Source: Polaromonas sp. YR568 (GTDB taxonomy: Bacteria; Pseudomonadota; Gammaproteobacteria; Burkholderiales; Burkholderiaceae). From it: a stretch of 7,774 bases of DNA. The stretch lies in the NCBI GenBank assembly GCA_945871335.1, contig CAMBWM010000110.1, forward strand, positions 1 to 7,774, written 5' to 3'. A program made the position numbers and the translations under genes. Of this stretch, positions 1-6,265 are shown one piece after another. Each line of letters starts with the position of its first letter. Position 1 is the first letter of the stretch. The notes below the pieces were generated by a model. That model did not search any database, was not told the DNA's origin, and worked only from the letters and a program-made list of their open reading frames with translations.

Positions 1-746
1 CAACTCAATTCCGACAGCCCGAACTCGCCACGCCGGTAGAGTGCATCTGCACGCAATAACAAACGCTGTGTAAAGCCGGCAATGCGGGCATCGAAGACGG
101 GATTTGCCAACCAGGCATCTGCGTCCATGCCAATCTCACGGAACCAGGAGCGCGGAATGTACAAGCGGCCATTTCGTGCGTCTTCACCAATGTCGCGCGC
201 AATATTGGTTAATTGCATGGCCACACCCAGTTCGCTGGCGCGGGCTATGGCCGAGTCAGTGGACGCCCCCATGATGAGCGACATCATGGCACCCACCGTG
301 CCCGCCACCCTTGCGCCGTAGGCTTCGACGTCGGCAAGGGTCTCGTAGTGACGGCCTTGGGTGTCCCACAAAAAACCATCCAGTAGGGCTTCCAGCAATC
401 CACTGGGGATGCCATAGCGATGAACTACCAATGTCAAAGCCCTGTCGGCGTCTTCGGGGCCGGGGCGCCCGGCGTAAATAGCCTCTAAGCGCGAATGCAA
501 GTCTTGCATGGCCACCATAGGGTCTGAACCCGTATCGATGGCATCGTCAGCCAAACGGCAAAACGCGTACAAAGCAATGGCGGGTGGACGCAGACGCACT
601 GGCAATAGTTTGGACGCTGCAAAAAAAGATTTTGAACCGCCGCGCATCAGTTCAGTGCAAGCCTCTAAGTCATAACTCAAATCCACAGGCTGTGGCTTTG
701 CATGGAGGTCTTGAGAAAGGCTTGTATCAAGCGAAGGATTTGACAT
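1..746 (-). CDS. crtB: Phytoene synthase CrtB (5' part, 3' end cut off by the window)
   Basis: CrtB condenses two geranylgeranyl diphosphates to phytoene, the first committed step of carotenoid synthesis. Reading the minus strand from the ATG at 746 gives an open frame of 248 codons that is still open at position 1. The translation shows the family hallmarks: SKSFFAAS near residues 38-45, the first Asp-rich motif DDAID at 67-71, RVAGTVG at about 146-152 and the second motif NIARDIGEDARNGRLYIP at 181-198, with Asp185 and Asp189 expected to bind Mg-diphosphate. The family is usually about 300-350 residues, so roughly the last quarter is missing. The start codon lies inside the end of crtI (20-base overlap) and has a Shine-Dalgarno-like AGGTGG six bases upstream, which supports this start and suggests translation coupled to crtI. 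Nothing broken is visible. The gene that follows cannot be seen. Confidence 0.95.
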   Translation of the reverse strand, partial: MSNPSLDTSLSQDLHAKPQPVDLSYDLEACTELMRGGSKSFFAASKLLPVRLRPPAIALYAFCRLADDAIDTGSDPMVAMQDLHSRLEAIYAGRPGPEDADRALTLVVHRYGIPSGLLEALLDGFLWDTQGRHYETLADVEAYGARVAGTVGAMMSLIMGASTDSAIARASELGVAMQLTNIARDIGEDARNGRLYIPRSWFREIGMDADAWLANPVFDARIAGFTQRLLLRADALYRRGEFGLSELS

Positions 747-2310
747 CAGGTACCACCTGTTCGAGCATTTTTGCGGACATCAAGACACTGGGCACGCCGG
801 CACCGGGCTGGCTGCTGGCACCCACCAAATAAAGACTCTTTATGTCTTGGCATTTGTTATGCGGTCTGAACCAAGCACTTTGCACCAGGATGGGCTCCAG
901 GCCAAAACCCGCACCTTTGTAAGACCATAAACGGTCTTGGAAATCTTGCGGCGTTGTCACCTTCGACGAGACCACATGCTGCTTGAGATCGGGCAACACG
1001 CTTTCCTCTAACACTGTGGCAATGGCATCGCGGTACTGCTCAGTGACTGCCGGCCAATCGGTTTGACTGCTGAGGTTGGGTACCACAGAAAGCACATAAA
1101 AACTGTCGCAGCCCTCAGGCGCCAGCGAAGGATCTGTCGCCGTAGGGCGGTACAGATATAAACTGAAGTCTTTGGAGAGCGTATGGTTTTTAAAAATATC
1201 CTGCAGCAGACCTTTGTAGCGTGGGCCTAAAACCATCATGTGGTGAGGAATGTCTTCATAGCGGCGGTTGGTTCCGAAATACCAGACAAACAAGCCGGAT
1301 GAGTACTTGCCTTTGGCAATGCGTTTGTCGGTCCAGTGCTTACGGTGTTGCGGCTCAATCAGGTGGCGATACGTCCAAGCCGCATCCGCATTGCTCACCA
1401 CGATATCGGCAGATATGTACTCACCGCTGGCAAGTTCAACGCCGCGCGCCTGGCCGCCTTCAACGCGGATGCGGGTCACGGGGCTGTTGTAGTGAATTTT
1501 GACGCCGCGTTCATCCAGCAATTTGACCAGCTCGCTCACAATGGCTCCTGTGCCGCCCATGGCCGAGTGAACACCCCAGCGCCGCTCGAGTGAGTGAATC
1601 AGCGCGTAAACACAAGTGACTGAGTAAGGATTCCCACCAATGAGCAGTGGATGAAAACTCATGACGATCCGCAGCTTAGGATGCTTGATGTATTTGGCGA
1701 CCATGCTGTAAATCGAGCGCCAGGCTTGCATGCGAGCCAGATTGGGCATCGCTTTGATGACATCACCGAGGGTCTCAAAAGGCACCATGCCCAGCTCGAC
1801 AAAGCCTAGCTGGAAACATTTTTCAGAGGCCTTCATCAAATCTTTAAAGCCTTGGATGTCGTCAGGGTTCAAACGCTCAATCTGTTCGAGCATGGCCTCA
1901 TCATTGTTGCTGTAGTCAAAGTGCGTGCCATCGTCGAAGCGGATTCTGTAGAAAGGCGACATCAGGCGCAGGTCAACATGGTCTTTCATGTTGCGGCCGC
2001 ACAAGGTGAAAAGCTCCTCGATCAAATGCGGCAAAGTGATGATGGTGGGACCGGCATCAAAGGTGAAGCCATCTTGCTTGTGCACATAGGCTCGCCCGCC
2101 GGGCGCATCCAGCTTCTCAAGCATTTGAACGCGATAGCCCTTGACGCTCAGTCGAATAGCCGCCGCCAGGCCGCCAAAGCCGGTGCCGATCACGACCGCT
2201 GTGGGGCGGTGGTCGTCCAATGGATCAGGCCTGAGGGCAGGCGCATAGCCACCACCGGCTGCACCACCCCCACCACCCGCTGAGTCAATTGATTTGTAAA
2301 GATTTGTCAT
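727..2310 (-). CDS. crtI: Phytoene desaturase CrtI
   Basis: CrtI is an FAD-dependent, membrane-associated enzyme that introduces successive double bonds into phytoene to give neurosporene or lycopene; the number of steps cannot be read from sequence. The 527-residue protein has the dinucleotide-binding motif VVIGTGFGGLAAA (about 39-51), the following EKLDAPGGRA (65-74), FDAGPT (84-89) and the C-terminal bacterial desaturase signature LVGASSQPGAGVPSVLMSAK (495-514). The family is normally about 490-510 residues and begins about ten residues before the FAD motif. Here about 25 extra residues precede it, including a glycine run at 12-21. The next Met (63) would delete the FAD motif, so the start at 2310 stands, although no clear Shine-Dalgarno precedes it. 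The gene begins 21 bases after puhE, in the same frame as puhE, and overlaps crtB by 20 bases. A related desaturase such as CrtD or CrtN is less likely given the adjacent crtB. Confidence 0.95.
   Translation of the reverse strand: MTNLYKSIDSAGGGGGAAGGGYAPALRPDPLDDHRPTAVVIGTGFGGLAAAIRLSVKGYRVQMLEKLDAPGGRAYVHKQDGFTFDAGPTIITLPHLIEELFTLCGRNMKDHVDLRLMSPFYRIRFDDGTHFDYSNNDEAMLEQIERLNPDDIQGFKDLMKASEKCFQLGFVELGMVPFETLGDVIKAMPNLARMQAWRSIYSMVAKYIKHPKLRIVMSFHPLLIGGNPYSVTCVYALIHSLERRWGVHSAMGGTGAIVSELVKLLDERGVKIHYNSPVTRIRVEGGQARGVELASGEYISADIVVSNADAAWTYRHLIEPQHRKHWTDKRIAKGKYSSGLFVWYFGTNRRYEDIPHHMMVLGPRYKGLLQDIFKNHTLSKDFSLYLYRPTATDPSLAPEGCDSFYVLSVVPNLSSQTDWPAVTEQYRDAIATVLEESVLPDLKQHVVSSKVTTPQDFQDRLWSYKGAGFGLEPILVQSAWFRPHNKCQDIKSLYLVGASSQPGAGVPSVLMSAKMLEQVVPDVKSFA
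747..759 (-). promoter_or_regulatory. crtB ribosome binding site within a small inverted repeat
   Basis: Just upstream of the crtB ATG the minus strand reads CAGGTGGTACCTG. The AGGTGG (753-758) is a plausible Shine-Dalgarno with a six-base spacer. The same 13 bases form a perfect 5-base inverted repeat (CAGGT/ACCTG) around a 3-base loop, so the ribosome site could be partly closed in a short hairpin unless ribosomes finishing crtI open it. The element lies wholly within crtI coding sequence, so it may be chance. The repeat is seen directly; the role is inference. Confidence 0.4.
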
Positions 2311-2331
2311 GTGAATATAAGGGCGCAGGTT

Positions 2332-3135
2332 TTACAGAGGTAGGTTCTGGGTCAGTGGTTCTGGATGGGCCGCGACCTTGGGCTTGCGAATAGCCCAACG
2401 CCACAAGGTGGTGGTGTCCAGCGGAAGCACCAACATCAGATGCTCCACAATCGCCAGCGCCAACATGGTGCCAACCAGCACCGCGCCTACCACTTGAGCC
2501 GGGCTGGCCAAAGGATTGTTTGCATAAGCGACCAGCCACCACAAGCAGACACTGGCGCCCAGCAATGCGAAGGGATAAAAAGCATTCATTGGGCGCCGCT
2601 TGAAAAAGCTTTCCAGGTAAGCCAAGTGAGCAGGTAAAAACTCCTCACTCAAATTACGAACGCCGAAAAACAAGTTAAGTTTGGCGCTGGTTCTCATGAT
2701 CCATAAGACCAGATAAGTGCCCGTGCCAACTTGGTTGGGCGCGTCCCAGGTGAGGTACACGATGAGTGCGCCCACCATCAAGATGGCCAACTCGTGCCAA
2801 ACCACTGCTTTGAAAGACGCTACAAACCTCGGCCACCCTACCGTGTTTTTGGATACAGCTGTTTTTTGAGGGCCTGTGATCCATCCTGTCAAAAAGCTCA
2901 GTTCGTTCCAGCCCCAGGCCAAGAGAGCGCAAGTGAAAGCGCAATAGGCTCCGGTCACACTGCTTTGCTGCGCTGTGTGCGACAGCCCCAACAGGGCGCC
3001 AATGCACAAGAGCGACGACAAGACCAGACTCATCGTGATGGTAGTGCGTGACATGCGATTGAGCAAGATCACAATTCCGGTGCTGAACCACCAGATGAAT
3101 ATTGCAAATCCGAGCGCGACGTAAGCGTCAGTCAT
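2332..3135 (-). CDS. puhE: PuhE, photosynthetic complex integral membrane protein
   Basis: PuhE (DUF3623 family) is a polytopic membrane protein encoded in the puh operon of purple bacteria. In Rhodobacter capsulatus its loss alters bacteriochlorophyll and reaction-centre levels, but its biochemical action is unknown. The 267-residue product has about six to seven hydrophobic segments (roughly 5-25, 33-53, 60-80, 113-130, 138-148, 186-206 and 215-237). It carries the family's most recognisable stretch, RTSAKLNLFFGVRNLSEEFL (148-167), followed by YLESFFKRRPMNAFYP (173-188) and EHLMLVLPL (231-239) near the C-terminus. It starts 31 bases after the acsF stop with TAAGG five bases before the ATG (3141-3145). 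Its TAA stop is in frame with crtI, which follows 21 bases later. The length is normal for the family and the frame is intact. Confidence 0.92.
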   Translation of the reverse strand: MTDAYVALGFAIFIWWFSTGIVILLNRMSRTTITMSLVLSSLLCIGALLGLSHTAQQSSVTGAYCAFTCALLAWGWNELSFLTGWITGPQKTAVSKNTVGWPRFVASFKAVVWHELAILMVGALIVYLTWDAPNQVGTGTYLVLWIMRTSAKLNLFFGVRNLSEEFLPAHLAYLESFFKRRPMNAFYPFALLGASVCLWWLVAYANNPLASPAQVVGAVLVGTMLALAIVEHLMLVLPLDTTTLWRWAIRKPKVAAHPEPLTQNLPL

Positions 3136-3166
3136 CCATACCTTAGCTGGTGAAATTTGCTCAAGC

Positions 3167-4243
3167 TTACCAAGCAGGGGCCATGCGAACTTGCTCTGGC
3201 AAGGCGTGGTGTTTCATGGGCAGGAAGTAAAGGCGAACAAAAGTGACGCCACCCGAAACAGCCCAGCGAACACGCTGCAACAGACCCATCACACCGCCTG
3301 CTGCCTTGGCCTTGTCCATTTGCTGCTGAACATGAAATAAGTGAGCCAGGCCGGCCCGAAAACGCGGGCTGTCGATGTCCAGGCTAACGGGGAAGACTTG
3401 CTTGGTAATTTCGTTGGTGATGCGGAACACCTCATAGTCGTATGTGGTGGACTCCAGCCCCATTTCATGGTGCAGCATCGGACGGGTGTGGTCACGCACA
3501 TACATGGTGGCGTAAACCGCCAGCAGGAAAAAGCGGATCCAATACACATTGCCGCCCCGCAGCAGGTGCGGATTAGCACGCATGATCAAGGCGAAAGACT
3601 CGCCATGACGGAACTCGTCGTTGCACCATCTCTCAAACCAGCGAAAGATGGGGTGAAAACGCTTGTCCGGGTTCTTTTCGAGTTGCCGGTAAATGGTGAT
3701 GTAACGGGCGTAGCCAATTTTCTCGGACAAATAAGTCGCGTAAAAAATGTACTTGGGTTTGAAATAGGTGTAAGCCTTGGTGCGCTTTAAGTCACCCAGG
3801 TCAATGCCCAGGCCGAAGTCTTTGAGTGATTGATTGATGAAGCTCGCGTGGCGCGATTCGTCGCGCGCCATGTAGCGCATCAATTGTTTGATATCAGGGT
3901 TTTCAACATTTTTATAAATCTCGTTGTACAAAATACAACCCGAAAACTCGGACGTCAGGGACGAGATTAAAAAGCCCAGGAACTCCTCCCGCATTTCGGA
4001 ACTGACTTGAGAAAAGCGCTCAGCAACTTCTTCAGCAAACTGCGCGTCACGTTGAAAATGATCGTGGTTGTTGTCGCCTTCGTACTCAGCCATCATCCGG
4101 TCCCACTCGCTGCGCATAGAAGACACATCGAGGCGGTCCATAGCGGCGAAGTCGGTGGTGTAAAAGCGCGGACTGAGCATGGTGCTCTCGACAGCTTTTT
4201 GCGACGCTTTGGCGGCACTGTCAATGGCGGGATTCGCTTGCAT
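3167..4243 (-). CDS. acsF: Oxygen-dependent Mg-protoporphyrin IX monomethyl ester cyclase AcsF
   Basis: AcsF is the diiron oxygenase that forms the fifth (E) ring of bacteriochlorophyll, turning Mg-protoporphyrin IX monomethyl ester into divinyl protochlorophyllide with O2 and reductant. The 358-residue protein shows the two expected metal-binding halves: Glu99 in LTSEFSG followed by DESRH (128-132), and DEFRH (209-213). Other conserved blocks include [15 protein letters not shown] residues near 23-32 and [10 protein letters not shown] (230-239). GGAG at 4253-4256 lies nine bases before the ATG and supports the start. The gene sits between puhC (46-base gap) and puhE (31-base gap), the usual place in many purple bacteria. 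Its substrate is the product of BchM, whose gene tail lies upstream. From published work on Rubrivivax, betaproteobacterial AcsF works without the extra subunits BciE or Ycf54; whether that holds here is inference. Confidence 0.97.
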   Translation of the reverse strand: MQANPAIDSAAKASQKAVESTMLSPRFYTTDFAAMDRLDVSSMRSEWDRMMAEYEGDNNHDHFQRDAQFAEEVAERFSQVSSEMREEFLGFLISSLTSEFSGCILYNEIYKNVENPDIKQLMRYMARDESRHASFINQSLKDFGLGIDLGDLKRTKAYTYFKPKYIFYATYLSEKIGYARYITIYRQLEKNPDKRFHPIFRWFERWCNDEFRHGESFALIMRANPHLLRGGNVYWIRFFLLAVYATMYVRDHTRPMLHHEMGLESTTYDYEVFRITNEITKQVFPVSLDIDSPRFRAGLAHLFHVQQQMDKAKAAGGVMGLLQRVRWAVSGGVTFVRLYFLPMKHHALPEQVRMAPAW

Positions 4244-4289
4244 GGAAAAATTCTCCGAGTCAACTTAGACGTTACAGAAATAACTTGAA

Positions 4290-4760
4290 CTATTGCGGGC
4301 GCATGGCCAAGAACCTGGCAAATTCTGCCGTATTTGTAGGACCAAAGGACTCTAGATCAACTCTGCTTCCGGTGCTCGGGTCCATCAGGGTCACCCGTCC
4401 ATCAACGCGGGCAATGAGGTCAAAAGGTTGTGACGCGCCAATACCTCTAGAGTAGCGCTCCCGGCTAAGTGCCCGCAGGGCGCCGCGTACAAAACCTTGC
4501 TCGCCATGAAGCACGGTCAAGGTCTCACCTGTCAAACCATCGGCAACCCTGACACCGCCGTCTTTTTGATCGAGAAAAACCAAAGAACGCTGAACCGTAG
4601 GGGCCGCCGCCCTTTGGTCAGGGCCATTGCCAGTGATGCGGATCAAGCCCACAGAGATGAGCGAAAAGGCCATGATGCCGGCCCCGCAGTAAAGCACCCA
4701 GCGAGGAAAGCTGTCAGGACTTGTATTGACAGGCTTGGGGACGCGCAGGGCTTGGCTCAT
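4290..4760 (-). CDS. puhC: PuhC, photosynthetic complex assembly protein
   Basis: PuhC helps organise or assemble the reaction-centre/LH1 core; in Rhodobacter capsulatus its loss impairs phototrophic growth. The 156-residue protein has a short cytoplasmic N-terminus, one transmembrane helix (about 21-42) and a soluble, presumably periplasmic, domain. That domain shows the family pattern SLVFLDQKDGGVRVADGLTG (59-78), GFVRGALRALSRER (89-102), PFDLIARVDGRVTLMDPSTG (112-131) and the closing SFGPTNTAEFARF (138-150). Its ATG overlaps the puhB stop in an ATGA (4757-4760). There is no obvious Shine-Dalgarno of its own, which fits translational coupling to puhB. The frame is intact and of usual length. 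Confidence 0.9.
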   Translation of the reverse strand: MSQALRVPKPVNTSPDSFPRWVLYCGAGIMAFSLISVGLIRITGNGPDQRAAAPTVQRSLVFLDQKDGGVRVADGLTGETLTVLHGEQGFVRGALRALSRERYSRGIGASQPFDLIARVDGRVTLMDPSTGSRVDLESFGPTNTAEFARFLAMRPQ

Positions 4761-5428
4761 AGGGTCTTGATTTGTAGAGGGCGGGGGTCAAGCTGCTCGT
4801 GTTCAGTCTGCGTGCGTGCATTGGCTGCCAAACCTGTGCTCTGGGTCCAAGCCTGACGCAGTTTGTCAGACACGACTTGAACATTAGGAACAGCACGCAG
4901 GGTCGGCTCGGGTTTACTGATCCGCCATGGACGCACACTGGGCCATAAATGAACCCAGGCAATACTGTCTGACCCCTGTAAAGCCAAGGTGATATCACCA
5001 AAACCATCTTTGAGTACGCGTACGTCAGCGGAGGCAATCTGCTTGAATGGCAAATTAAAAGATACCGTCAGCACAATCCCTAGCCGCATCACCACCCGCT
5101 TGCTGGTCACTGTATAAACCGTGGTGCGCGCAGTGAACCAGGCCAGTAACCAGACAGACGCCATGGCAATGACCGTCAGCGGCACAATCCATTTGACGGC
5201 CGACACAACAGCCATCAGACCTGCGCCAGACTCCAAGGCCGGCCAGGCGCAAGCCACGATCAAGACCGCAAAATAAAACCCAATTTTTTTCAGGTGAAAG
5301 GCTGAATTGGCCAAAGCACCTACATCGGGCGATCCTTGCCAAACGATGAATTCGTCGTCCGGCAGGCGCTCAGGCAAACCGAATTGCGGTTCAAACTCGT
5401 ACTCGTGACCTAGGCTTTCGATGGGCAT
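4757..5428 (-). CDS. puhB: PuhB, reaction-centre assembly membrane protein (PH-like domain)
   Basis: PuhB is a membrane protein needed for efficient reaction-centre assembly. In Rhodobacter capsulatus it acts on reaction-centre formation and only indirectly on LH1. The 223-residue protein begins with the family-typical EYEFEPQFGLPERLPDDE (9-26) and IVWQGSP (28-34). Hydrophobic segments follow at about 49-65 and 80-100, with a weaker one at about 67-79. Next comes a bacterial PH-like region (about 101-150, TVYTVTSKRVVMRLG) and the conserved HLWPSVRPWRISKPEPTLR (160-178). The last 30 or so residues are hydrophilic and poorly conserved by eye. GAGGA at 5436-5440, seven bases before the ATG, supports the start. 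The stop overlaps puhC by four bases. An inverted repeat lies in the 53-base gap behind puhA. Confidence 0.92.
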   Translation of the reverse strand: MPIESLGHEYEFEPQFGLPERLPDDEFIVWQGSPDVGALANSAFHLKKIGFYFAVLIVACAWPALESGAGLMAVVSAVKWIVPLTVIAMASVWLLAWFTARTTVYTVTSKRVVMRLGIVLTVSFNLPFKQIASADVRVLKDGFGDITLALQGSDSIAWVHLWPSVRPWRISKPEPTLRAVPNVQVVSDKLRQAWTQSTGLAANARTQTEHEQLDPRPLQIKTL

Positions 5429-5443
5429 GTCTGCTTCCTCAAC

Positions 5444-5478
5444 AGGCTTTAACGTATCTAAAATTGCTTTGAAAGCCT
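5444..5478 (-). promoter_or_regulatory. Inverted repeat in the puhA-puhB gap
   Basis: On the coding strand the puhA-puhB gap contains AGGCTTT (5478-5472) and AAAGCCT (5450-5444), a perfect 7-base inverted repeat with a 21-base AT-rich loop. The downstream arm ends three bases before the puhB Shine-Dalgarno (5436-5440), and the whole repeat begins three bases after the puhA stop codon. It has no U-run typical of an intrinsic terminator. Possible roles are protection of the upstream puhA mRNA, lowering of puhB translation or chance. The repeat is seen directly; the function is inference. The overlapping GCTTTGAAAGC (5466-5476) cannot form a useful hairpin by itself because its loop would be one base. 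Confidence 0.4.
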
Positions 5479-5481
5479 TGT

Positions 5482-6243
5482 TTAAATCAAGGGCTCACTG
5501 CGTTTGACGTCGGCATACAAAGTGCCGCCGCCGTAGTAGGCGCTGATTTTGTCTTCTTCCAGCTTGGTTACTTGGTTCGGGTTACGCAGGGCTGGAACTG
5601 CCGCAAAATGCCGCGCATACACAGCGTTCACTTCAACCTGGTTTCTGCGGATCACAGAGAAAGCGATGGGCAGCAGCACGGTGCGACCGTCAGGGATTTC
5701 GACCTCAAGATAACGGAACATCATCTCTGCGGAATCAATCCAAATGTCTTTGACAGTGCCACCTTGCTTGCCGTCGCCTGCCATCACGGGCAGTCCACGC
5801 GGATCGACGTCTTGCGTTGCCACGGTGTAATCGCTGGCAATGCGCAGCGGTTGAATTAAAGGTGCGCCGTGCGAGGTCATTTCCGGCACGTCTTCACGGC
5901 TGGCGTAAGCGCCTGGGCCTACAGCAGCCCGCATGGCATCACCCTTGGGTTCAATGGGCGAACCAGAAGCGGGGCTGGTGGCCACAGCGTTATAGGCTGG
6001 CTCTTTCCGGGTGAGGTCTGGAACTGTCACGCTTTTGCCACCTTCGAGCAAAAATATTTTAGGTTCGGGAATGGGAAACCCTTTGACCACTGCGCGGCCT
6101 GAGCTGCTGGACTCCATCGGGTAGCCCTCGCGGTGACCTTCTTGAACAAGATAGTAAATCAGGCCGGCGAAAAAAATCCAAAAAACATAGAGCAATATTT
6201 GCGCTAGATCGACGTAGCCTGTGATGTTTCCTACAGTTTGCAT
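5482..6243 (-). CDS. puhA: Photosynthetic reaction centre H subunit PuhA
   Basis: PuhA is the H subunit of the purple bacterial reaction centre. It caps the L/M subunits on the cytoplasmic side, stabilises the complex and carries the proton path to the secondary quinone. The 253-residue protein has the single N-terminal transmembrane helix (about 11-32) after a short periplasmic segment. VQEGHREGYP (33-42) and KGFPIPEPKIF (54-64) follow, and then a PRC-barrel domain from about 130 onward, including GTVKDIWID (162-170), FRYLEVEI (176-183) and the C-terminal EEDKISAYYGGGTLYA (229-244). Glu173 and Arg177 fall at the numbers of the quinone-site residues described in Rhodobacter sphaeroides H. It begins 22 bases after lhaA behind a strong Shine-Dalgarno. 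In R. capsulatus puhA also has promoters inside the preceding gene; I could not identify one here. Confidence 0.97.
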   Translation of the reverse strand: MQTVGNITGYVDLAQILLYVFWIFFAGLIYYLVQEGHREGYPMESSSSGRAVVKGFPIPEPKIFLLEGGKSVTVPDLTRKEPAYNAVATSPASGSPIEPKGDAMRAAVGPGAYASREDVPEMTSHGAPLIQPLRIASDYTVATQDVDPRGLPVMAGDGKQGGTVKDIWIDSAEMMFRYLEVEIPDGRTVLLPIAFSVIRRNQVEVNAVYARHFAAVPALRNPNQVTKLEEDKISAYYGGGTLYADVKRSEPLI

Positions 6244-6250
6244 GGCGACT

Positions 6251-6257
6251 TCTCCTT
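6251..6257 (-). promoter_or_regulatory. Strong Shine-Dalgarno of puhA
   Basis: The coding strand reads AAGGAGA seven bases before the puhA ATG. This is the closest match to the ribosome consensus seen at any gene start in the window, and it fixes the puhA start. It fits the need for a structural subunit in larger amounts than the assembly factors around it, several of which have weak or no sites (puhC, crtI). Confidence 0.8.
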
Positions 6258-6265
6258 ATGAACAA

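Noticed and set aside
584..832. Plus-strand frame spanning the crtB start and crtI end
   Set aside because: Both strands here are explained by the overlapping crtI and crtB ends; the product has no recognisable features.
1852..2283. Plus-strand open frame of 143 codons
   Set aside because: It lies antisense within crtI, has no recognisable domain, and the minus-strand frame is clearly a conserved enzyme.
2675..3091. Minus-strand frame of 138 codons in another phase of puhE
   Set aside because: It is His/Arg/Ser-rich without membrane segments or motifs, whereas the overlapping frame is unmistakable PuhE.
3341..3790. Plus-strand open frame of 149 codons
   Set aside because: It is antisense to the diiron half of acsF; its sequence is the mirror of a conserved gene with no family features of its own.
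4244..4289. Possible promoter or repressor site (PpsR/CrtJ type, TGT-N12-ACA) before acsF
   Set aside because: I found no such palindrome and no convincing -35/-10 pair in the 46-base gap. I did not scan every coding region for the motif.
5466..5476. GCTTTGAAAGC palindrome as a separate hairpin or terminator
   Set aside because: Its loop would be a single base, so it cannot fold usefully, and no U-run follows.
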